A program made the translations under genes and the position numbers. A model generated the notes under the pieces. The model ran no database searches. It was not told where the DNA came from and was given only the letters and a program-made list of their open reading frames with translations. A DNA stretch of 16,880 bases, taken from an uncultured Tidjanibacter sp. Lineage in GTDB: Bacteria > Bacteroidota > Bacteroidia > Bacteroidales > Rikenellaceae. Location: positions 1-16,880 of the forward strand of contig CAKUKW010000021.1 in assembly GCA_934663885.1 (NCBI GenBank), in the 5' to 3' direction. This document shows, one piece after another, positions 7,676 through 14,156 of this stretch (its first letter is position 1; each line of letters starts with the position of its first letter).

Positions 7676-8479
7676 GTGGAAAATTTCAGCACTATAAAAC
7701 CTTCTCCTCTGCTCGCCCCTTTCGTATCCCACTACTGGACACTTAAAGCGGGAGGTGCGGTTCCTGCGGGCGAGAGAGTAATACCTACGGGTTCCGTCAG
7801 CCTTATATTCCACAAAGCCGACCTGATGATATCGCTCACTGAGGGAAAAACACAGCCGCGTTCGTTCCTGAGCGGGATATCCACAGGCTACTCCGACCTG
7901 CGGGGGAGTGGCGAACTGGATATGATGGCAGTCGTTTTCCAACCCCTGGGAGGCAGGATTTTCTTCAACGCCCCGCTCGGCGAATTCAGGAATATGAACG
8001 TTCCCATAGCCGATACCGGTGATATTGAATTGAGCGGATTATCGGAGAAAGTACTTGAAGAGCGGGATACCGCCAGTGCGGTCGTACTGATAGAGCGGTT
8101 CCTTATTTCGAGGCTCTGCAGGTACGATAACCACGACTGTCGCCGCATCGGGGCCGCGATGAGGGAGATTAACCGGAATCCCGAAACCAATGTTTCCCAG
8201 ACCGCGGGGATAGCGTGCCTCAGCGAGCGGCAGTTCGGCAGGATAATTTCCGAGCAGGTTGGAACGACGCCTAAAGACTTTATGAGGATAGTACGGTTCC
8301 AGCGCGCGCTCCACACCATGCAATTCGAGCCCGGGGTAAATCTCGTACAGCTCGCAGCCGGTTGCGGATATTACGACCAGGCCCATATGATAAAGGAGTT
8401 TCGCAGATTTTCGGGTTACACTCCATTGGAGTATGTCTCGGCCTGCGCTCCCTATTCCGATTATTTTTCAGGTGTTTAA
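7676..8479 (+). CDS. AraC family regulator with DUF6597-type N-terminal domain
   Basis: About 267 residues from the GTG at 7676. The N-terminal half (MENFSTIKPSPLLAPFVSHYWTL..., RVIPTGSVSLIFH) is of the DUF6597 sensor type. The C-terminal third holds an AraC DNA-binding domain with two helix-turn-helices (CLSERQFGRIISEQVGTTPK; then LVQLAAGCGYYDQAHMIKEFRRFSGYTPLEY). The frame is also open back to an ATG at 7640 and a GTG at 7541. I chose 7676 because relatives begin about ten residues before the PFV.HYW motif, and because an operator-like element and a -7 box occupy 7626-7670. That leaves almost no leader, so 7640 remains possible on read-through transcripts from copA. A shared 16-nt element suggests it controls itself and the downstream VOC gene. 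Confidence 0.88.
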   Translation: MENFSTIKPSPLLAPFVSHYWTLKAGGAVPAGERVIPTGSVSLIFHKADLMISLTEGKTQPRSFLSGISTGYSDLRGSGELDMMAVVFQPLGGRIFFNAPLGEFRNMNVPIADTGDIELSGLSEKVLEERDTASAVVLIERFLISRLCRYDNHDCRRIGAAMREINRNPETNVSQTAGIACLSERQFGRIISEQVGTTPKDFMRIVRFQRALHTMQFEPGVNLVQLAAGCGYYDQAHMIKEFRRFSGYTPLEYVSACAPYSDYFSGV

Positions 8480-8546
8480 AGTTCTCCTTTAAAATATTCC
8501 ATCTTTCTCTTTTGCTACTTTTTCATGTTCCTGAATGCTGAAAACA

Positions 8547-8584
8547 GTTACGCTTAGGGATAAAAGCGCGGCTTTAGCGGTAAC
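8547..8584. other. structured intergenic stem after the AraC gene
   Basis: GTTACGCT (8547-8554) pairs with AGCGGTAAC (8576-8584, one bulged G), and inside it AAAGC (8563-8567) pairs with GCTTT (8571-8575). No T-tract follows on the plus strand. It could end or stabilise the AraC transcript. The remainder of 8480-8635 shows only a pyrimidine-rich stretch. Confidence 0.3.
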
Positions 8585-8635
8585 GGACAGGACAGCAGGC
8601 TACCTCTAATATCCCCGCATGCCGGAAGGCACTTA

Positions 8636-8651
8636 GTCCGTTTTTTACAAT
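8636..8651 (+). promoter_or_regulatory. 16-nt element, second copy (VOC gene)
   Basis: GTCCGTTTTTTACAAT, identical to 7626-7641, ends 20 bases before the -7 box at 8672-8679 and so covers the -33 region of the VOC promoter. The repeated sequence plus repeated spacing points to one regulator acting on both genes. Confidence 0.6.
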
Positions 8652-8671
8652 CCCGCCGTTTATCCACGGGG

Positions 8672-8679
8672 TAATTTTG
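8672..8679 (+). promoter_or_regulatory. -7 promoter element for the VOC gene
   Basis: TAATTTTG matches TAnnTTTG exactly, 48 bases before the ATG at 8728. It rules out the upstream TTG at 8677 as the translation start. Confidence 0.6.
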
Positions 8680-8727
8680 CAGTGTCGGCCGACATCATTA
8701 AAAATTACTCTTAAAAACACAAAACGC

Positions 8728-9102
8728 ATGAACAGAGCAGTATCGTTTTTTGAAATTCCCGCCGTCGATTTCGACAGGGCGGTTAAGTTTTATGAAGACC
8801 TTTTCGGGGTAAAGCTGGAACAAATGGACTGCGGCCGCGAGAAGATGGCCTTCTTCCCGGCAGAAGACGGATTGAGCCCCGGAGCCATCTCGTGGTCGTC
8901 AGCATTCGACTTCGGACCCTCCGCGCAGGGAGTTCTTGTAAGCCTTAACTGTAAAAGTATCACAGATTCAGAGAAAACTATCGAACGCGGCGGCGGTAAA
9001 ATACTGATCCCGAAGACCAAGATAGAATCCGATTCGCGGGGATATTTCTGCGTCTTCCTCGACAGCGAAGGGAACCGTGTCGGGCTTTACTGCGACAAGT
9101 AA
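8728..9102 (+). CDS. VOC (glyoxalase/bleomycin-resistance fold) family protein
   Basis: A 124-residue cytoplasmic protein with the paired beta-alpha-beta-beta-beta layout of the VOC fold: AVSFFEIPAVDFDRAVKFYE at the start of the first module, and GGGKILIPKTKI then GYFCVFLDSEGNRVGLY in the second. The family includes glyoxalases, dioxygenases and drug-binding proteins. The usual metal ligands (His/Glu at the four canonical strand positions) are not obviously complete here; Glu9 is a candidate and the final strand has Tyr where Glu is common, so an enzyme activity cannot be assigned. The start at ATG 8728 fits the -7 box and the family N-terminus. Its promoter carries the same 16-nt element as the AraC gene before it, so it is a probable target of that regulator. 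Confidence 0.88.
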   Translation: MNRAVSFFEIPAVDFDRAVKFYEDLFGVKLEQMDCGREKMAFFPAEDGLSPGAISWSSAFDFGPSAQGVLVSLNCKSITDSEKTIERGGGKILIPKTKIESDSRGYFCVFLDSEGNRVGLYCDK

Positions 9103-9128
9103 CTCCCGGCATAGATGGAACTGAAACA

Positions 9129-9159
9129 AAAAACTCCGGCTTTGCAGGCCGGAGTTTTT
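9129..9159. terminator. bidirectional terminator between VOC and hndA
   Basis: A perfect 12-bp stem (9129-9140 with 9148-9159), GC-rich in the middle with the core CTCCGGC/GCCGGAG, has a seven-base loop. An A-run at its 5' edge and a T-run at its 3' edge let it work on both strands, as expected between these convergent genes. Confidence 0.9.
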
Positions 9160-9178
9160 CTATCATTTACTAATAGAG

Positions 9179-9682
9179 TTAGTACTCTATCGTCGCTTCC
9201 TTATTGTAGTACTCGGTAAGAATACCCTGTACGTCGTCGGTTGTAAGGCGGCCGTAAACTTTTTCGCCCACCATAGCTACCGGAGCGAGCCCGCAGGCGC
9301 CCACGCAACGAAGAGAATCCAGCGAGAACAGTCCGTCCTCGGTCGTTCCTCCGACTTCAATGTTAAGTTTTTTCTTGAATTCGTCGAGGACTTTCTCCGC
9401 GCCGCGCACGTAACAAGCAGTACCCATACATATGGATATGGGATACTTGCCTTTGGGCGTCATTGTAAAGAACGAATAGAAAGACACTACGCCGTAAACT
9501 TCGGCTGCGGTGATATTGAGCTCCGTAGCGATTACCTGCTGAACCTCCTTGGGAAGGTAGCCGAGGACACCCTGTGTCTGGTGGAGTACGTTTATAAGTT
9601 CGCCGCGGTCGTTGTTGAACCTGCTACAAATCTCCTTTACCTGATCGAGCCTCTCCTGAGGCAGACATATCTTGTTTTCCAT
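9179..9682 (-). CDS. hndA: NADP-reducing hydrogenase subunit HndA (NuoE-like)
   Basis: A 167-residue soluble subunit of the thioredoxin-like [2Fe-2S] NuoE/24-kDa family. The four cluster cysteines are Cys85 and Cys90 (ICMGTACYVRG) and Cys126 and Cys130 (CVGACGLAP). The N-terminal helical part (LINVLHQTQGVLGYLPKEVQ, AEVYGVVSFYSFF) is standard. It should carry electrons between the flavin subunit and the hydrogenase catalytic subunit. It is the last gene of the operon, 5 bases after hndD, and ends before the terminator at 9129-9159. It could equally be named hydC or nuoE-like; the neighbours make the hydrogenase role clear. The length is normal and no key residue is missing. Confidence 0.93.
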   Translation of the reverse strand: MENKICLPQERLDQVKEICSRFNNDRGELINVLHQTQGVLGYLPKEVQQVIATELNITAAEVYGVVSFYSFFTMTPKGKYPISICMGTACYVRGAEKVLDEFKKKLNIEVGGTTEDGLFSLDSLRCVGACGLAPVAMVGEKVYGRLTTDDVQGILTEYYNKEATIEY

Positions 9683-9687
9683 AGTGT

Positions 9688-11469
9688 CTATTGCTCTTTA
9701 GTTGTGGAACATGCGCTTACAACGGGCTTGCGGTCTTCATAATGCGTGTGAAGCAGCTCGTGGGAAATGTGTCCGCCCGGTGCGCCGAGATATTCAGCGT
9801 AAAGCGTCTTGATATACGGGTTTTCGTGCGACTTACGGATAGTCTTGAGCGCGTCTTCACCGTAGATCGAAGCCTGGCGTTCGCGGATAAGTGCCATATT
9901 ACCCTTGTGGTAAGGTTGTCCGCCGCCGCCGATACATCCTCCGGGGCAGGCCATGACTTCGATGAAGTGGTAATCGGCTTTACCCGATTTGACGTCTTCG
10001 ACAACCTTGCGGGCGTTGGCAAGTCCGTGGGCTACGGCGATATTGACGGGAAGCCCGTTAAAATCCACCGTTGCGGTACGTATACCTTCGAATCCGCGTA
10101 TCTCCTTGAGGTCTATCCTGGGAAGTTCCTTACCTGTCTGCACTTCGTATGCTGTACGTACGGCAGCCTCCATAACGCCTCCCGTAGTACCGAATATAAC
10201 GGCCGCACCCGTCGACTCGCCCATGGGAGCATCGAATTCACCCTCTTCGAGGGTACCGAAATCGAGGTTCGCGAAACGTATGAGGTGTGCCAGTTCGCGT
10301 GTGGTTATTACTATGTCCACATCCGGGTTGCCGTCCTTGGTAAATTCTTCGCGCGAACGTTCGTATTTCTTGGCGACGCACGGCATGACCGAAACGACAA
10401 CCATATCCTTGCGGTCTACGCCGAGTTTGGACGCGAAATAATTCTTCGCTATCGCACCGAACATCTGCTGCGGCGACTTTGCCGTCGAAAGGTTGGGCAG
10501 CATCTCGGGATAGTTCTTCTCCATGAAACTTACCCACCCGGGGCAGCACGATGTCATCATAGGCATCCTGACCTCCTCACCCTTGAGAAGTTTGCCTACG
10601 CGGTTGAGAAGCTCGGTACCTTCCTCCATAATGGTAAGGTCGGCAGAGAAGTCCGTATCGAATACATAGTCGAACCCAAGTTGGCGGAGGGCGGTTACCA
10701 TTTTACCGGTAACGCTCTTACCCGAGAATCCGAAGTCCTGGCCGAGGCCCACGCGGACCGCGGGAGCCGTCTGGACGACGACGGTTTTGGTCGGGTCACC
10801 GATGGCTTTCAGTACGTCACTGATATTACCGTGCTCCGTAAGGGCAGCGACGGGACATACAGCCACGCACTGTCCGCAATTGATACAGTTGGTGGTAGCT
10901 ATAGGATCCTTAAAAGCGGTCGTAACTACGGCACCGAAACCACGGTCGACCGCCGAAAGGGCATTGACCGACTGGATTTGGCTGCAGGCCGTTTCACAGC
11001 GGCGGCACATTACGCACTTGTCCATATTGCGGATTATCGAAGGAGATATATCCACGGGGAAATAAGACATTTCACCCTTGAAAGGCATCTCTTTTATGCC
11101 CAACTCCTGCGCCAGGGTCTGCAGCTCGCAGACGCCGTTTTTGGTACAGATGAGGCATTCGTTGGGGTGATTCGATAGGATCAGTTCCAATACCGTCTGG
11201 CGTGCGTTGAGCACCCTCGCCGAATTGGTTTTGACTATCATCCCGTCCATGGCCTCCGTTTTACACGCGGGAGCCAGGTTGCGGCGGCCCTGCACCTCTA
11301 CGACGCAGACGCGGCAACCGCCGGGATTATTTTCGTAACCCAGGTCGTGCAGGTTCATGTGGCAAAGGGTCGGGACCTTGATGCCGACGCTCTTAGCCGC
11401 CTCGAGGATGGTCATCCCCTTGTCGGCCTCGACCTGCCTGTGATCTATTGTAAGTTTTATCTTTTCCAT
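9688..11469 (-). CDS. hndD: [FeFe]-hydrogenase catalytic subunit (HndD/HydA)
   Basis: A 593-residue cytoplasmic enzyme that makes or oxidises H2. Domains in order: an N-terminal [2Fe-2S] ferredoxin (Cys36, 52, 55, 69); a His-ligated [4Fe-4S] site (His101, Cys105, 108, 114); two [4Fe-4S] clusters (Cys152/155/158 and 195/198/201, with Cys162 and Cys205 exchanged between them); and the H-cluster domain. The H-cluster motifs are complete: L1 TSCCPGW (306-312), L2 MPCVAKKYE (362-370), L3 EVMACPGGCIGGGGQP (504-519). Ligands are Cys308, Cys364, Cys508 and Cys512; Cys309 is the proton-transfer cysteine of active enzymes. It belongs to the group-A type found in NAD(P)-linked or bifurcating complexes. 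The HydE/F/G maturases needed to build the H-cluster are not in this window. It sits 29 bases after hndC. Confidence 0.97.
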   Translation of the reverse strand: MEKIKLTIDHRQVEADKGMTILEAAKSVGIKVPTLCHMNLHDLGYENNPGGCRVCVVEVQGRRNLAPACKTEAMDGMIVKTNSARVLNARQTVLELILSNHPNECLICTKNGVCELQTLAQELGIKEMPFKGEMSYFPVDISPSIIRNMDKCVMCRRCETACSQIQSVNALSAVDRGFGAVVTTAFKDPIATTNCINCGQCVAVCPVAALTEHGNISDVLKAIGDPTKTVVVQTAPAVRVGLGQDFGFSGKSVTGKMVTALRQLGFDYVFDTDFSADLTIMEEGTELLNRVGKLLKGEEVRMPMMTSCCPGWVSFMEKNYPEMLPNLSTAKSPQQMFGAIAKNYFASKLGVDRKDMVVVSVMPCVAKKYERSREEFTKDGNPDVDIVITTRELAHLIRFANLDFGTLEEGEFDAPMGESTGAAVIFGTTGGVMEAAVRTAYEVQTGKELPRIDLKEIRGFEGIRTATVDFNGLPVNIAVAHGLANARKVVEDVKSGKADYHFIEVMACPGGCIGGGGQPYHKGNMALIRERQASIYGEDALKTIRKSHENPYIKTLYAEYLGAPGGHISHELLHTHYEDRKPVVSACSTTKEQ

Positions 11470-11498
11470 TTTAAAATTTGTTTCTTCGTTCCCTCTGA

Positions 11499-13289
11499 TT
11501 ATTTTATGTAAATCGCCCCGAACTTACACTTTTCGATGCAGGCCCCGCAACTGATACATTTCTCCTGGTCGATGCTATGGGGCTGCTTGAGCACTCCGCT
11601 GATGGCTTCAGCAGGGCAGAGGCGCGCGCAAAGCGTACAGCCGATACATTTCTCGGGATTGATGAAGTAATGCGTAAGATCCTTGCACTGGTGGGCCGGG
11701 CAGCTCTTGTCCTGGACGTGAGCCAGGTATTCGTCCCAGAAGTTGTCTATCGTTGAGAGAACGGGGTTGGGCGATGTCTGCCCCAACCCGCAGAGAGCGG
11801 TATCCTTAATGACCTGGCTGAGGTTGCGCAACTGGTCGAGGTCTTCCATGGTGCCTTTGCCCTTGGTGATCTTCTCAAGCGTTTCATAAAGGCGCTTGTT
11901 ACCGATACGGCACGGGGCGCACTTTCCGCACGACTCCTCTACCGTGAATTCGAGGTAGAACTTGGCTATAGAAACCATACAGTCGTCCTCGTCCATAACC
12001 ACCATGCCGCCCGAGCCCATCATGGAGCCGCTGGCCAGCAGGTTGTCGTAGTCGATAGGAGTGTCAAGGTGTTTTTCGGTAAGGCATCCGCCCGACGGGC
12101 CGCCTGTCTGAACGGCCTTGAATTTCTTACCGTCCTTGATACCGCCGCCGATGTTGAAGATGACTTCGCGGAGCGTCGTACCCATCGGGACCTCTATAAG
12201 GCCCACGTTATTCACCTTGCCTGCAAGGGCGAATACTTTCGTACCCTTGCTCTTTTCGGTACCTATGCTGGAGAACCATTTCGATCCTTTCAGTATGATC
12301 GGCGGTATGTTGGCATACGTTTCGACGTTGTTAACGTTCGTTGGCAAGCCCTTGTAGCCCGATTCGCTCGGGAAAGGAGGTTTGACTGTCGCTTCGCCGC
12401 GGTGTCCTTCCATCGAGTGAATGAGCGCAGTCTCCTCGCCGCAGACAAACGCGCCGGCGCCGTAACGGATCTCTATGTCGAAATCGAAGCCGGTACCCAT
12501 TATGTCTTCGCCCAAAAGACCGTATTCGCGTGCCTGTTTGAGCGCTATTTTAAGCCTTTCTATAGCAAGCGGGTATTCCGCACGGATATATATAAGACCT
12601 TTCGAAGCGCCGGTGCAGTAACCGTTGATAGCCATCGCTTCGATAATCGAATGCGGGTCGCCCTCCAGGATCGAACGGTCCATGAACGCGCCCGGGTCAC
12701 CCTCGTCGGCGTTACATACGACGTATTTCTGCTCCGCCTGGACATTACGGGTTATCTGCCACTTGAGGCCGGTAGGGAAACCGCCGCCGCCGCGTCCGCG
12801 CAGGCCGGCATCCATGATCTCCTTAATAACGTCCTCGGGTTTCATTTCGAGCGTCTGCGCCAGGGCGGCGTAACCGTCCCGGGCTATATACTCGTCTATA
12901 TTTTCAGGATCTATGAATCCGCAGTTGCGCAGGGCGATGCGGATCTGTTTCTTATAGAATTCCATGTGCTTGCTGTCCGCCACATGCTTGCCCGTATCGG
13001 GAGCGACGAACAGTTTCCTTTCGACCTTACGGCCCTTGACGATGTGCTCGGAAACGATCTCCCTGGCATCCTCGGGGGTAACCGAAACGTAGAAAGTGTT
13101 ATCGGGAACTATCTTGACTATCGGGCCCTGTTCGCAGAAACCGAAACAGCCGGTACGGATAACCTGTACCTCTCCGGCCAACTTCAACTCGTCTACGGCC
13201 TCGTTGAGTTTGGTGATAACCTCTTCGCTTCGTGAAGCGCGGCAGCCTGTACCGCTGCACACCAGTATGTAATTATTGTAATTTGCCAT
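11499..13289 (-). CDS. hndC: NADP-reducing hydrogenase subunit HndC (NuoF-like flavin subunit)
   Basis: A 596-residue subunit that exchanges electrons with NAD(P)H through FMN. The N-terminus is a thioredoxin-like [2Fe-2S] domain (Cys11, Cys16, Cys48, Cys52). The NuoF core follows with the nucleotide-binding glycine loop GRGGGGFPTGLKW (165-177), the NADEGDPGAF flavin-site segment (193-202), and a [4Fe-4S] site (Cys454, 457, 460 and Cys500). The C-terminus adds a two-[4Fe-4S] ferredoxin domain (Cys548/551/554/558 and 578/581/584/588). This fused plan matches HydB/HndC of soluble multimeric hydrogenases, including complexes shown to bifurcate electrons. Whether this one uses NAD or NADP, or ferredoxin as well, is not decided by the sequence. 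An AT-rich hairpin element lies in the 86-base gap after hndB. Confidence 0.96.
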   Translation of the reverse strand: MANYNNYILVCSGTGCRASRSEEVITKLNEAVDELKLAGEVQVIRTGCFGFCEQGPIVKIVPDNTFYVSVTPEDAREIVSEHIVKGRKVERKLFVAPDTGKHVADSKHMEFYKKQIRIALRNCGFIDPENIDEYIARDGYAALAQTLEMKPEDVIKEIMDAGLRGRGGGGFPTGLKWQITRNVQAEQKYVVCNADEGDPGAFMDRSILEGDPHSIIEAMAINGYCTGASKGLIYIRAEYPLAIERLKIALKQAREYGLLGEDIMGTGFDFDIEIRYGAGAFVCGEETALIHSMEGHRGEATVKPPFPSESGYKGLPTNVNNVETYANIPPIILKGSKWFSSIGTEKSKGTKVFALAGKVNNVGLIEVPMGTTLREVIFNIGGGIKDGKKFKAVQTGGPSGGCLTEKHLDTPIDYDNLLASGSMMGSGGMVVMDEDDCMVSIAKFYLEFTVEESCGKCAPCRIGNKRLYETLEKITKGKGTMEDLDQLRNLSQVIKDTALCGLGQTSPNPVLSTIDNFWDEYLAHVQDKSCPAHQCKDLTHYFINPEKCIGCTLCARLCPAEAISGVLKQPHSIDQEKCISCGACIEKCKFGAIYIK

Positions 13290-13299
13290 TTTTTATTGT

Positions 13300-13373
13300 A
13301 ATTATGAATTATAAATTATTAATTATGAATTGAAGGACAATCTTTAATAATTCATAACTCTTAATTCATAATT
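13300..13373. repeat. AT-rich 74-bp inverted-repeat element between hndB and hndC
   Basis: Perfect 12-bp terminal inverted repeats AATTATGAATTA (13300-13311) and TAATTCATAATT (13362-13373) enclose a second inverted pair, TTATGAATT (13323-13331) and AATTCATAA (13349-13357). The whole region can fold into one long hairpin whose loop holds GGACAATCTTTAAT (13335-13348), a 14-mer that recurs at 13894-13907. Iterated ATTATGAATT units resemble small intergenic repeats common in Bacteroidota. Its base composition is very unlike the flanking genes. Nothing in it resembles a -7 box for hndC. Confidence 0.6.
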
Positions 13374-13375
13374 TT

Positions 13376-13768
13376 TTAGAGTGAATCACTGTGGCGCGCA
13401 GGAATGATGCCTTCCACCAATTCGCCGTTCTTGATGTACTTCTGCACGATCTCTACAACCCTGTTCGGGGTTACGTATCCGTAAACTATCGGCTCCTGCC
13501 CGGGAAGCTTTACTTCTATTGTCGGCTCGGCATGGCAGTAGCCCATACAGCCGCTCTGCGTAACGACGGCGTCCACTTTTTCCTCTTTCAGGGTTTCGAT
13601 GAACTGCGACATTACCTCTTTGGCGCCGGCGGCGATACCGCAGGTACCCATCGATACTTTGACCTGCGGAAGCGATTCGGGATTGTTGCTGTTCTCGCGG
13701 ACATTGATATCCGAGTGCAACTTCTCACGCATCTTCCTCAGTTCCTCAAGGGATTTTACTTTGTTCAT
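13376..13768 (-). CDS. hndB: NADP-reducing hydrogenase subunit HndB ((2Fe-2S) ferredoxin-like)
   Basis: A 130-residue protein with an N-terminal helix (LEELRKMREKL) and a thioredoxin-like ferredoxin domain containing MGTCGIAAGAKEV (40-52) and SGCMGYCHAEP (72-82), the signature of HndB. It is thought to be an electron-transfer or structural subunit of the soluble hydrogenase. Only three cysteines are present (43, 74, 78); where the related HndC domain has CxGTxC, this protein has Ser39 and Gly44, as I recall for the HndB family generally, so a full [2Fe-2S] site is doubtful. It is the first gene of the operon; the -7 box at 13823-13830 gives a leader of about 48 bases. The start at ATG 13768 is the only sensible one. 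Confidence 0.92.
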   Translation of the reverse strand: MNKVKSLEELRKMREKLHSDINVRENSNNPESLPQVKVSMGTCGIAAGAKEVMSQFIETLKEEKVDAVVTQSGCMGYCHAEPTIEVKLPGQEPIVYGYVTPNRVVEIVQKYIKNGELVEGIIPARHSDSL

Positions 13769-13822
13769 GACGTTGTTAGGTTGTATTTGTTAGAATAATA
13801 ACAGTTTCTTCAGTAAACCACG

Positions 13823-13830
13823 CAAAGGTA
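13823..13830 (-). promoter_or_regulatory. -7 promoter element for the hydrogenase operon
   Basis: CAAAGGTA on the plus strand is TACCTTTG on the minus strand, an exact TAnnTTTG match 55 bases upstream of the hndB start. It is the only strong promoter signal I found for the four-gene operon. Confidence 0.65.
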
Positions 13831-14156
13831 AGTACAAAAACTTACATTTAAAATAGCCCGTCGCTAAAATCATTAGGGAAACAGGAGTAAATCGGACAAT
13901 CTTTAATCTTATTAGAGATAAAAACTTAGAATTTGTTGGGGTTTCGCCTACGTAGCATTACATTATGTGTTCTTCAGGAATACGACGGCGCACTCGGGTA
14001 TAGCAATAAATGGTTAGCTAATTCCGGGTATCCGGCTTTTCGTACCACCGATGCGGATCGTCGCCCCGGCGCCCCATTCAATATTACAAACGATAATCGG
14101 GGACGGTATATTATACTATGCAGCTCCCGGCAAATAAACATGGCGAGAGCCGCCGA
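13831..14156. other. intergenic region between hndB promoter and AraC gene
   Basis: About 326 bases with no convincing gene. The part next to the hydrogenase promoter is AT-rich and holds the second copy of GGACAATCTTTAAT (13894-13907), whose CTTTAAT (13901-13907) pairs imperfectly with ATTAGAG (13911-13917, 6 of 7). This could be an operator for the hydrogenase operon, about 85 bases upstream of its predicted transcript start. Open frames across the right half lack a family signature. No clear terminator for the AraC gene was found. Confidence 0.4.

Noticed and set aside
9691..11178. Plus-strand open frame of 495 residues opposite hndD
   Set aside because: It mirrors the codon pattern of the hydrogenase gene, whose motifs are complete. 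No recognisable domain is seen in the antisense product.
12069..13235. Plus-strand open frame of 388 residues opposite hndC
   Set aside because: Same reason: antisense shadow of a high-GC coding gene with every expected iron-sulfur ligand.
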